NCBI GenBank assembly: GCA_029891345.1
Contig: CM056995.1
Location: forward strand, 78,803,895-78,867,894
DNA: 64,000 nucleotides
DNA from: Dryococelus australis
Taxonomy: Eukaryota; Arthropoda; Insecta; Phasmatodea; Phasmatidae
Direction: 5' to 3'
Made by a program: the position numbers and the translations under genes. Shown piece after piece: positions 24,090 through 34,639 of this stretch (position 1 is its first letter; every line of letters starts with the position of its first letter). The notes under the pieces were generated by a model. The model was not told where the DNA came from, made no database searches, and was given only the letters and a program-made list of their open reading frames with translations.

Positions 24090-24673
24090 TAAATGATTTT
24101 CTTTACCGCACCCAAAAAAAACTAGCCCCAGAGCAAAGTTCACATACAAGAAAAATTAAAATATTAATAAATATTATATTTCATTAAGTTAAGGGATATG
24201 AATATGTTATTATAGGTTATTTATGCCATTAGAAACTATTCTGGTATTAAAAATAAGGTTTCAGGGTGTTTATAGGGGGTTGGGTAGGTGGGCATATAGT
24301 GACTGGCGCCCCTAAAGTTACTTGGGGCGCTGCCACAATTCGCGCATTTTAACCTTAGCAGTGCTACCAAATTAATGGAATTTAGAGGTTGTTTTTCCAA
24401 CTGCCAAGGTTAAAATGCACTAATTGTGGCAGCACCCCAAGTAGCTTTAGGAGCGCCAGCCACTATGAAGCCCACTTACCCAACCCCCTAAACTCCACCC
24501 CAAACCTTTATTTTAATAGCATTATCGTTTTTAATGGCATAAATAAACTGTAATAATATATTTACATCCTTTAATCAAGTAAAGTAAGATGTTTATTAAT
24601 ATTTGAAATTTTCTCGTATGTGAACTTTGCTCTAGGGCTAAGTTTTTTTCGGGTGCGGTAAAGAGATCATTTA
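24090..24673. repeat. Fold-back element, ~275-bp inverted arms
   Basis: The left arm (about 24090-24365) and the right arm (about 24398-24673) are inverted copies around a centre near 24382, with a spacer of about 33 bases. Matching pieces from outside in: TTTACCGCACCC, GAGCAAAGTTCACATAC, TATTTATGCCATTA, GGGGGTTGGGTA and the GCTGCCACAATT block. By eye the arms are about 80-85% identical. There is no coding capacity. It resembles fold-back or MITE-type DNA transposons. Its right edge meets a Gypsy fragment. Confidence 0.85.
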
Positions 24674-24689
24674 GGGGTTCTGACAGGAG

Positions 24690-25101
24690 TAGCCTGGCGA
24701 CTTCGCAGTCTGATTTCATAACCCACCTCCTGTCCTTGGAGGTGAAGGAGATCTGGTGGTGGCGGGTTCAAGTGTGGGATTATCTTCTTGTTCCTCTTGC
24801 TCGTCAAAGATTGATCCCTAGGTGCTTGTGGCAGGTTCTGGCGCTTCTCCAGCAAAGGGGCATATCTGCCCTCTGGTGGCTTTCCTGATGCAGCCTTTCT
24901 GAGTGCTGGTTGCCGGTAGCGTATCTGGGTCCTTAGTAACACTAAGCTGCACTAGTGCGAGGTGTTTGATTAGGCCTTGACAGATCGCCTATGGGGAAGT
25001 CCCCTTTCTTTCAGGTTGGCGCCTGTTGGGACCCTGGGTTCTGGTGGTTGAGGCTTGCTTCGTGCCCCCTTTGCATCATTGCCAGCTGCGTTGGTTTGTT
25101 T

Positions 25102-25146
<45 letters not shown>

Positions 25147-26450
25147 GCTTGGCATGGCAGGGTTCTGTTGTCCTTGCCGCTCTGCTTGCACACCCCGTGA
25201 AAGTACAGTTCATGGCAGTCCCAGCACTCGGGAGGAATATAGATGCAGAGAGGGGGTGGGGGCGACCTCGTTGTTCTCCCTTTTCCATTCTTCTGTGAGC
25301 AGCGGCATGGGATCTTCACAGCAGGGTTCCTCCTTCCCCCTACACCTCTTCTTGCGGTCTAGCTCATCCTGCGTGCTGTAATTGCGTTCGCTTTGATAAA
25401 CCCTCTCGACTAACTCTTCTACAGTAGTTGGCTTCCAGATTTGCAGTAAGTTGCATATTTTTAGGAGGAGCATTCTTGCAATGTTTCTTACGCAGCTCTC
25501 TTCTGTGGCGGTAGGGCATATCTGGTGGTACATTCACAACTTATGGCGAATAAACAACTCTGCCTCCTCTTCAGAGGGTTGGGTTTTCTCATAAAATTCA
25601 GTGGTTAGGTGGGCCACGACTTCCTCACCAGAAAACTGTGTGGACAGGCGAGCGCACAGCAGGCTCCAATCTGTCACAAATTCTCCGTATAGCATTCACC
25701 ACTCTAAGGTGTGGCAGCAGTCGCTTGCTGGTTCGGGTGACCCATTGTTTGGAAGGAATTTTGTGCTCCCTTATTTCCTTTTCGCATTCGTCTGTAAATG
25801 TGACCAGGTTCTCATGGAGGCAGTCCGCGAATTCTGGCAGATGCAGTTTGCTGGGACCTGTGATGTAACTGGACTGACCCTGTGTCTGGAATTATTTGGC
25901 CTGTACTCAGTGACTCGTCTGCATACCTTGCATACCTAGGATCTAGAGACTTGTTTCGGGCGAGTGACCCATACCTCTGGCCAGCCTATGAAACTGTGAT
26001 AGAATGACTGAGCGCATATGATACAGTGGACCAAATTAATGCCACAACCTGGGTAGGTGATCCAACTACAATGGACTGATTGGTGTGTTCGACATTCCTG
26101 ACATTGAAATTCTAGCCCGTCCATGTGCCATACTTCGTCAGTCCATCCTAGGCACAGATAGTCAATAGTGAAATACCTCCTGGTAGTGAGAGCACATGAT
26201 AGAATACATACCTGTTCCGGGGCAGGTGGCTATATGATGTGTGTCATGTGATTCTGCCGTGGTGGCCTCTTGGGCTTTGTTTAAGCTGGCTTTGCTAACT
26301 GACATAGCTAGTTCGGTAGTAGGGTGCCACAAGGTTTTGAAGGACTCCCCAAAGTCCGTGGTCTGACTAGATTTGGCGGTTAGACTAGCTTGGTTATGCC
26401 CAGATTGTGTTAACCTGGTTCTTGTTCTGCTACCATCCCCTTATCAGGTT
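24690..26450 (-). mobile_element. Gypsy gag fragment with PHD-like finger (fossil)
   Basis: Minus-strand relic of the same lineage as 5.4-7.4 and 42.4-47.2 kb. Parts in order: a leader stretch with GGACTCCCCAAAGTCCG near 26350 (also at 46.23 kb), a zinc-finger stretch FQCQECRTHQSVHC with GINLVHCIICAQSFYH (26124-25936), a capsid-like part with PTTVEELVERVYQSERNY (about 25420), and a Pro/Arg-rich segment down to about 24690. Pol is absent. A CT microsatellite lies inside. Broken, several breaks; old. Confidence 0.65.
25105..25146. repeat. (CT)n microsatellite
   Basis: About twenty CT units with one TAT interruption, inside the Gypsy gag fragment. Confidence 0.9.
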
Positions 26451-27085
26451 TGTGATTTTAAAAATTGTAAAATACTTATAGACGTTAATGTATAGCCCCC
26501 GCAAATACTGCAGCCATTGACGCAGTTACCACACAGATGAATGTTAAGAAATCATGAGGAAATTGATGGAATAGCTCCAACCTATAACCGAAAACGAGTT
26601 CCACTTTGCTGTACATAATGAGTGGTGTGTGTGCACGTGCGCGCATATATATAAATTTTGTCTTTTTCCCATAATTAGTTAATCATAGCATTTATGAAAT
26701 ATATAAATGAAAAAATTAATTGACAGAATTACATCAAGCATTTGATTCTATTTCAGTTAAATAGGATTATTAAAATTTTTGTCAAACAGTACAATATTCA
26801 ATAAAATCTTTATTTCATTCAATACTGAATCAACGATGTAATGGATAACATACCACACAAACTAATTTATGTGTGTATATATCCAGGTCGCTTCACGCCA
26901 AAACACAAATAAATGTTATTAACAACTACGGCGGTTATGTCCACCACAAAGCAAAATTTAAAACCAAATAGTTCTAAGTTCTCGTCTGTAAAAAATGGCA
27001 TCTATTGGTTTGGAATCCCAACAATTTGTATAGCCGTATGCAGTGCAGAAATTGACCACGCCACTCAAGACACAAAGACAAAGTG
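26451..27085. other. AT-rich DNA without recognised features
   Basis: Intronic sequence between two LTR-element fragments. It contains a short purine/pyrimidine alternating stretch (GTGTGTGTGCACGTGCGCGC near 26625) that could adopt Z-DNA. Confidence 0.5.
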
Positions 27086-27089
27086 ACTG

Positions 27090-27489
27090 TGTTTGCTACA
27101 AATGCGATCTCGTCCTCTCCATTTTCATCCCTTGTTAGCCTCCGGCAGGCTTCACCCCTACACTAGACATGTCCCCTCCAGTTATTCTTACATCCTCCTT
27201 GGTCAACAGCTACCCCGGGCCACCCTTCCAACAGGTAAACCAGTGACAGTGTGCCACCCCATCCGCCGGACCATGACAGTAGTACCGGATTTTATGCCCA
27301 ATAGGCAGGCCACACGCCCTACACTCTATACGGACCGTGTTCCGGTCCACAGGTACAAAACTTTAATAACACTATTCTCGTGTGACTAACGACCAGGTTA
27401 AAACTGTAAATTGACCACAGCGACCACCTCACAGCCTAAGGCCATCATGTAATAAGTGTTTTCGTGGCACTCCAATAAGGCAATAGTGC
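27090..27489 (+). mobile_element. LTR relic with conserved reading-frame end
   Basis: Matches the LTR at 5.9-6.37 kb: both carry a frame ending with VVPDF, then a PTLYT or PMLYT word and VPVH (27279-27345 here), then AAATTGACCACAGCGACCAC and CTCCAATAAGGCA. The match stops at 27489, the same point where the other copy passes from LTR to its primer binding site, so this is the LTR end. No internal region follows: a solo or truncated LTR. The perfect hairpin of the other copy is absent here. Confidence 0.65.
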
Positions 27490-27571
27490 GTAATTGTATA
27501 AAAGTATTAACTAATTAAAGTACGTAGCTACCAGGGCGGTGGATGCAAAATAACACACTGTCATGTCGCTA

Positions 27572-29710
27572 CAGTAAAACTCGCTTCAGACGTTCCCGGA
27601 TAATAAGTTTTCCCACCTAATTGGGTGATGTTTTTAATTCCCTAGATCTCTTCCATTTAGCTCTGTGTTAGCAAATCTGATTTAAAAGGTTTTTGTAGAA
27701 GAAAGATAACCCGCACAACATTAAAAAACTAATGGACATTTATTTCAAAAAAACATTAAATTATATAATTTTCCGATACGCATTATTCAAAAAGACATCA
27801 CAAATAATTTAAAAACTTTCAGCGATAGTGAAACATGAGCCACACGCCGCACAAGGTCCAAGGAAGTTTCGATGAAACTTAAACCACATGCGCACTGTAT
27901 GTCACATATGTTCAACCAATCATCTGCTCGCGCTTATATTGACCCAGTGACACTGTTCTAACTAAATACTAGTGCTGCAATATTGTAACGGCCATCTTGT
28001 GAAACCTGAACAGAACACTGGTGAGCTGATCCAATATTCTGGCTGTTCAATTTACTGGCCAGCACTAGCACAAATAATGCATATTTTTTCAGGTGCAAAA
28101 TATGTAGAAAGCTAACAAATGCTGTAGTCTTAAGGAGGTTTCGTGTCTCATATTACTATTAATTATTCAACAGACATTTTTCAGTTACACACGTATACAT
28201 TAAAACATTTGGAAAAGGTTTAGATACAGTGAGGAAAATGTGATGTAGGCGGACGTGCTGCTGGCTACCATTCGTTGGTGCGTGCCCTTGTTTATAGTAG
28301 CAGTTGTTTCAGTAAAAAAAAATAGGTTTAGGGAGCATGTGTCATTAAAAAAATATTATTAAAAATATTATAGTGATACTTTAAATATTTTTAACACGGG
28401 TTTGGTTAAAACTATTTGTACGCCAACAAATTGTTTATGTTTTTCATTCGGAACGTGTTTATTTTTAATTCTGTTGTGCTCACTCATCGGCGAGACGTTG
28501 GCAAACTTCAAACGCAGCAAATTAGCTATGAGAAAAATATACTAATTAATTTACTTAGCTACTTTTCATTTCGTTTTCGATAGAGGAATTAGCTTTGTTA
28601 GCATACAAATGCGGTATGTTGCATTCATAACCTGCTCAATGCGACTTGGCTGTGATTGCACTATGTGATTCGAAGCATATATGTTCACAGACGTCAAAAA
28701 TTTAATGAAAAATGTGAAAGTTCCTTAATAGACGTCATGAAATTATAAAGAAAGTAGCAGTGAATTGAAAACTTGAAGGCAATGTTTTTAAACAAATTTA
28801 TTAAAGTTACATTCTTGTTTTGTCATGTTGTAAATCCAATTTTTTTATTGTTTAAAAAATATTATAAGGGATTTTGCTATTAAAATATTGAAGCAAGTAC
28901 TTTTAAGACGTGCTCCAAACCCAGAAGATTAATTCGTAGCGCATCAACTAAGTGTATAAAAGTACAAAACAATACGACTTTTCTAACTCGAATCTAATTT
29001 TTAACAAAGAAACATTATTATATTTATATTTTTTTATTTTAATGGAATAAGCCATGAAAGAATGCTATTCTTTAGGTCTAGCAACCCACAAACTTCTTTA
29101 CCAAACCTAAAATATTTTTCCCGATTTTTCGTGGGAAATTTAAGTTTCCGCCCTAATTTTTCCCGGGGTCGAAATTCCATTCCCACACACCACTAGTTAT
29201 TTTCGCATATTAGTGTATTTAAGCATCTTCAAATAAGTTTTTTGTGTATACAGCTATAGTTATAGTGCAGTAATAAAAAACAGTACATTTAAGTGTGATG
29301 TTTCAATCAATAGGGCCTGTGTGAAATGTGAGTGAGTGAAGAGATTTGGGCGGCTCTTAACAGCGAAGTCTTGAGAGCCGATTAGGGTGATTGAAATGAA
29401 TGTGTAGAGGCACCGGAATGAAGAGGCGGGGGAAATGGGAGATCCTCGAGAAAACCCGCCGACCAACGGCACTGTCTGGCACGATTCCCACTTGCAAAAA
29501 TCCGGTGACCTGGCCAGGGATTGAACCCCATTCGCCTTGGTGGGCCTGTGTGAAATGCTTAGATTAGAAGTAACTTCAGTATCAATTTTTTTTTGTAGAT
29601 TCTGCAATTTTTTTTTAAATTTAAAATCTCTTTTCTCCCTGAGAAGTTTTCCCTGATACGAAGTTTTTAGCATCCAGTTCATTGAAAAACTTCTTAACAG
29701 AGTTCTACTG
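27572..29710. mobile_element. pogo/Tigger-like non-autonomous DNA transposon with nested SINE
   Basis: The left end CAGTAAAACTCGCTTC (27572) and the right end read inversely, CAGTAGAACTCTGTTA (from 29710), match at about 17 of 23 positions. TA flanks both sides (27570-27571, 29711-29712). No transposase frame is visible. Length 2139 bases including a SINE of 213 bases plus its duplication. The ends resemble those of 34-1751 and of the 34635 end, so one family probably made all three. Confidence 0.7.
29329..29541 (-). mobile_element. tRNA-type SINE with 16-bp target duplication
   Basis: GGGCCTGTGTGAAATG occurs exactly at 29313-29328 and 29542-29557, a perfect target-site duplication. On the minus strand the body starts near AAGGCGAATGGGGTTCAATC, whose GGTTCAATCCC fits a pol III B box, and ends in an (ACTC)n-type tail. 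No clear A box is seen, so the head may be shortened. The perfect duplication suggests a fairly young insertion into the pogo-like element. A fragment of the same tail occurs at 63068-63105. Confidence 0.85.
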
Positions 29711-29712
29711 TA

Positions 29713-30400
29713 TTACATTGCAAACTGTGATGTGATACCATTAAAAATATGCACCGCAACTTAGTGACCATTATTTTGTGTGTGATGCACACTGTTTAGT
29801 GAAACAGGTTGTTTGCGTAAGCGCAAATAAATTTACCTCATAAGAAGACTTTGAATGCATTTGAACAAGTTTTTCGTGCACCCCATGAAAATCTATTACA
29901 CATGCAGCTACTAAACCAAACATTTTGAATAAAACTGTGTGGAAGGTTCTGTATAAACATTTGTTGTTCAAATCATGCCACTTTCAAGTACCGCTGTATC
30001 CACCAAACAATTCAAGAAGGCCAGCCAACAAAGATTTTGGGCACCCTATAATTTTCAGTTAAGAAGACGGATTTAAAACCAGTGACACAGTAAACCATCA
30101 CAACCTATGCACATGAGGAAGTAAAAACCCAAAACCTTCTGTGAAACATTTGCATGGGTCACCAAAGGGGAACATGTTCTGTGCTATATCATGTAAATGT
30201 ATATACAGGCCATTTTGTTCGACAGATAGAATAGTATCATCGCAATGTAACTAGATGTGATACACTTGTGGCTTACACCCCATCTGCATGACAACTTGTA
30301 TTTCATTTTTTAACAGGATGGCAGTCAGAACACTTTGACCATCAAGTCCATCACCATCTAAACACAGAACTACCAGGACGGTGGATACAACATGCCCTTT
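29713..30400. other. Intronic DNA without recognised features
   Basis: No TIR pair or recognised domain. The minus-strand sequence at 30240-30400 reads protein-like in part (STVLVVLCLDGDGLDGQS) and may extend the unrecognised ORF at 30409-30798. Confidence 0.35.
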
Positions 30401-30408
30401 AAACATGA

Positions 30409-30798
30409 TCAAAACCTCATACTGAGGCCCAGAAGATTACTGGGCCTCACACTCTGCAACTTCTTTTTTGTAGGGTGAAGCACATGGGATTTAGGAATCC
30501 CAACTTTTAAACCATCTGGTAAAAGGGAGACTTTTCCTTGTACCTGGAATGTTGGCGGGGCACCGTACCAATTATGGTTGGTGATATGAGGAATAAAACC
30601 TCGGATGCCAACGCATGTAAAACACAAGGAATGTACACCAGTATCAAAATCATTCATGTACGGAGTCACCTGAGTTTCGCACACAAGTCCCAGACTAGAT
30701 AGTAAAGAAGTTCTTTCCATGTCTAAAGGGGAGGCTACAAGATAAGGTTTCTTGTGGCATGTTAGGTATAAGTGACTTGGAGATAGAAACCCAGACAA
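30409..30798 (-). other. Unrecognised 129-residue ORF
   Basis: Reads MSGFLSPSHLYLTCHKKPYL at the start and later PPTFQVQGKVSLLPDGLKVG. The composition is that of a folded protein, with Cys and aromatic residues spread along it, rather than random frame. I recognise no family. It lies downstream, in minus-strand order, of the small LTR-type ORFs at 30903-31714, so it may belong to the same mobile element; it could also be an unrelated transposase or host-derived piece. Confidence 0.25.
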
Positions 30799-30902
30799 AC
30801 AACAAACTTAAGTGTACGCCTATACACAGTTTGTGTATGAGAAGCTTGGGTGACCTTCAAATTCTGGAATGCGAGTGTCGCATAAAGCATGCCTGGGGAA
30901 GG

Positions 30903-32960
30903 TTACTCCCGCTTCAGCAAAGTACCAGCATATGTGAGACGTGTAGATTTGTGTGTCGGGACAAAGTTTGAAACACTAGGCAACACTCCTCGCTGATGTG
31001 TTACCTGTGGTCTCCCAAGAAGTGGAGCCCTCCTGTGCTCTGCTGGTGGTGTTGGGGCGGCCGGCTGAGGAACTCTGGCTGCGGCGGAGTGAGTAGTAAT
31101 CATGCTGCTAGCTGAAGTATAGACTGGATGTGGAGAGAGGACAGTACATTATGAGGAAAGTACTGAGGAATCTATGCCCAGTATGATTGTGTCACTATGT
31201 ATTATAATTAAATACTCAAAAAGTATCCTCGCCGGGGTTCGGGTTGGTAAGGAAAATAATGACTTACTTTCTTGTGGCTCTGGAATTGAATTACTGTTTA
31301 TTTCCTCCTCTATGAGGTTCAGTTCTCGTTTAAGATGGTTTTCGATGCCACTTTTGTAGTTCTTCGGCATGAGGCCGAGTTACAGTAATTAACTCTGAAA
31401 TATGATCTGCCACACAAAAGAGTGTACATGCCGTGAAGCAGGGTATAGTTAGCGCCAACAGTCCTATAGTGTACATCCAGGTATACGACTAGACCCGACG
31501 TGTATTGCCACTTAATCCCTCCTGGCCATTCACTAACCCGATGAGTTATGTAGCAGATCACTTGAGCAGCCGCAGTATCAAGGTATATTGAGTTCCTAGT
31601 GAAGAGCTCCCGAAGATTAGCCAGTGCAATACCCTGAGCATTACCTTGGCCAAACTCAGAATACCACTCAGTATTACTTGTATTTGTCTTTTGGCTGTTA
31701 TGTGTAACTGGCATTACCTCACATACAAAAAAAAAGAACTGAGATTTTAATCTGTGGCTTAAAATTTCAACTCACAAGGGACACAAGGGTTATTAATACT
31801 ATGATTAATAAGTCTCTGGAATTAAATGGTTTGGTGGCTTTAATATATCCATATAAGTAAATACAGTAAGTGAATTAATAGTTATTAAGGAAACAAACTT
31901 TACAATGGAATACTTTACTGCTAATAAAAATTTACATTTGATACAAAATTAACTGCGGAAGTTAATTATGAAAAAGAAATGCAAGTCAGATGAAGACTAC
32001 CATTTACATTACATTTGAGTACTTCGGCGAGTAATTAAATTTAATGAAATTTAATTAATTAGAATTTAGCACAGGAATCCTAACTAAACTTCGTGGGGTG
32101 TGTCCAGGAGGGACCTCGTAAAATTATACAAAAGGGGTTCTCTACTTGACTGGTAGGGTGGCCTTGCTAGGGCCTTAAGGGGACTATGTCACAGAGACCT
32201 TGGGTTACCTGGAAGGTGCTGGGTTTAGGACATGTTAGGTCGACGTAGGAGCTGCATGTTGCGGAGATGACTGGAGACGCTGCTGAAGCGATGTCCTTCA
32301 GGGAAGGACAGAATCTTGGAGAGCATCATTGTCATGGTAGCGGCATGAGCGTAGGACAACTGGTCCTTTAGTCAGGACGCCCTCAGCCTTCACAGCCAGA
32401 GGGCGTTGCAAGACTATCACCGCCGCAACTCCGGCCTTCACAGCCTTAAGGAGTGGATAAGTAACTTCGGCGAGCCACCCTAAGCAATTGCTCAAGCTGG
32501 GTCTGGTTCACCTTTTATAGTGATCTCTGGCGAACTTAGGTGCTGTGCGGGGTGCTTTGCCCTGCCTCCTAGGAGTGAAGTTTGTGACGTCACATGCATG
32601 GACCATGGATGCTTATCTCGCCTGTTCGCTTGGCGTCTGATGTGCAGAACTCCAACTCAGGGCACTTGAGTAGGCCGTGACCCTTTGGTGATTGGCCCCC
32701 TTCCTCCTGTAGCGTCAAATTCAAACGGGTGCGCTTTTCAGCTGGTGAGCGCAGTGAAGCAAATAACTTCGGTTCAGGAAGGGCAATGACATGACTGTTT
32801 TCTGCAGATTCTGATAGACAGTACAAGCTAAGAGGATGGGGTTGGAGGTACCTTAGGCACTGTCAACTACTTGGAGTACCCCGTGTCCTGCCTCAAGTAC
32901 TGTTGGGAGACATAGCCTTGCCCATGTGGCTTGCTATATTCAGATGGGGCGAAGTCGTGT
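30903..32960 (-). mobile_element. LTR-like promoter module with two small ORFs (fossil)
   Basis: On the minus strand: a TATA-like ACTATAAAAGG near 32520; a leader to about 32205 ending CCAGGTAACC; a GTCCCTCCTGGAC motif near 32115; an AT-rich stretch; then two overlapping small frames. The first (31714-31319, 131 residues) starts MPVTHNSQKTN and contains YITHRVSEWPGGIKWQYTSG. The second starts MPKNYKSGIENHLKRE at 31370, and a related downstream frame (31103-30903) ends with PSVSNFVPTHKSTRLTYAG. The start and end words correspond to those in the LTRs at 5.7, 38.97, 46.85 and 54.7 kb. No primer binding site or gag is seen here. Broken, one or more breaks. Confidence 0.45.
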
Positions 32961-33950
32961 TTCTGTAGTGCACGTTCTTTAGAGCAAAACATGTCATGCA
33001 TCAAGGGTTAGGTAAAATACAGTGTTTGTCCCACTGATGTCCCATGATATGTATTTATGAGCTAAAAGAGTGCATAAGCACAGCAGTCACCATTGCTAAC
33101 AGGCTCTTGTTGAAAGGTTGTGGTAAGAATTGGAGTATTGTTTTGACATATGCTGTGTCACTTAGTTTACACGTATGGTACTTTTCAAGTTCTTCAACTG
33201 TTTTGACTTCTTTTTCATCTACTGCTAATTTTTATTTGTAATCCGCATGGATCTTTATGATGGAGAAGAGAATACTTATATGAATTAAAGAAACAAATCA
33301 TGCGTGTTTACAATCACAGCTGTTAAACTTTCACTCAGTACCTTCAACTGCAGTGGCAAAACCTGTGCCATGCAACATAACCCCTAGGTTCCATCAAGTG
33401 TTAGGCAGACCTGCCTTTGAGTTACATGCTATCATATGGGGAGTCAACAGACTTGTGACAATGCCAACAGACCACTTCTGCTAACTGGTAATCCTATATG
33501 ATCTCTTTTGTCACTGGTAGAAGGGATGAGATAAATTGTAGAAACACTAACAAGTGATGTAGACAGACTTAGGTTTGTATTCATTGTCACTTTTGCGATG
33601 GCAATGAGAGACACATTTGGTACACATCTCGTTTTGGCAGGAAAACAAAATTCTAAAATGTTTAGCGAGTTGTTTGCATGTTGGTTACAGTTGCAGGTAC
33701 TCTCAAGTTACAAGAGGTCTACCAAAATATAATCCAGTAAATATACAAATTGAATATGCATAGCAAGAAAAAGTATGTAACATTGGCAAATATTGAAGAT
33801 AGAACAAATAAACTGATAAATATAGCCGTATTTACAAAATTTTCCTAGAACTTTCTTAAAAACATCTGTTGCAACTTGGAATTTTCATAATAAAGGACAT
33901 AAAAATAAGAATCAAGGTAATATAAATTTAGAATGATTATTTACTTATGC
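32961..33950. other. Intronic DNA without recognised features
   Basis: AT-rich DNA. A CAGTG word preceded by TA near 33006 was considered as a pogo-type end for the element at 34.6 kb but does not match it well. Confidence 0.45.
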
Positions 33951-33984
33951 ACTACAACAGTTCACATTTTCCATTTAATTTGAC

Positions 33985-34635
33985 TTTGAAAAAAAATCTG
34001 AGATATTCATCTACTTCAGCTGCTGACAGCTAACATGTTCAAATATTTGTTAAGGGCATTCAGCTGATTGAAATTACAGTCCTCACATTCGAATCCCGAG
34101 CAGTAGGTCCTCACAGTTTATACAGCTTTTAATGCCTCGTGCTTGGTGGGCATACATACTTTTTCTCTCTTCTTCACATGCTTCGTTATCTTTTTGGTCT
34201 AGACTTTCCACGACATGGGAACTTACAAATCTTCAACTGACTGTTCTTCAGTAATAATCATGTGGGATTCAATGTTGACTAAATAAGTGAATGATACATT
34301 TGGCTCAATTGGCTTCTCATCTTCATTGCCAACCACTGAACATGGAAAACTACCTTTCTTGAAAAAGTTCTCAATTGTTTTCTGTGTAACTTCCTCCCAT
34401 GCAAAAGAAATAATGTGGTCTGCATCCAACATAAGTATCTTCTTGTCATGTGGATTTTGTCCACTGTCAATAACGTAAAGAAAAAGTGTAAATAGCGGGA
34501 AACGAAAATATTGTGTGTTGTAATTAGTGAGAAATATGTACATAGAATCAAATAGAGATAAAACAGGACCAAAAATAAATGGTGTAATTTGTGGGAAAAT
34601 GTAAAAAGCGGCATTGCAAAATTGGGGTTCTACTG
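33985..34635 (-). mobile_element. pogo/Tigger transposase remnant, internally deleted element
   Basis: The 5' tip is at 34635: CAGTAGAACCCCAATTTTG read inversely, with TA at 34636-34637. About 150 bases downstream, coding sequence starts late in the transposase: ILMLDADHIISFAWEEVTQK then TIENFFKKGSF (34470-34375), the AWxxVTxxTIxNCFxKxGF block near the C-terminus of Tigger/jerky-type transposases. More C-terminal residues in another frame (TVRTYCSGFECEDCNFNQLN, about 34035-34120) match the usual end of the family. The DNA-binding domain and most of the DDE domain are missing, so a large internal deletion joined the 5' tip to the C-terminal end, plus at least one frame break near 34225 and stops. 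The left tip was not found. Confidence 0.72.
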
Positions 34636-34639
34636 TATT

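Noticed and set aside
25026-25381. Several overlapping ORFs around the CT repeat
   Set aside because: Translations are dominated by the microsatellite and by antisense of the gag fragment.
34075-34100. TACAGTCCTCACATTCG as the second tip of the pogo remnant ending at 34635
   Set aside because: The same bases, read on the minus strand, lie inside the transposase C-terminal coding stretch, so they are internal to the element.
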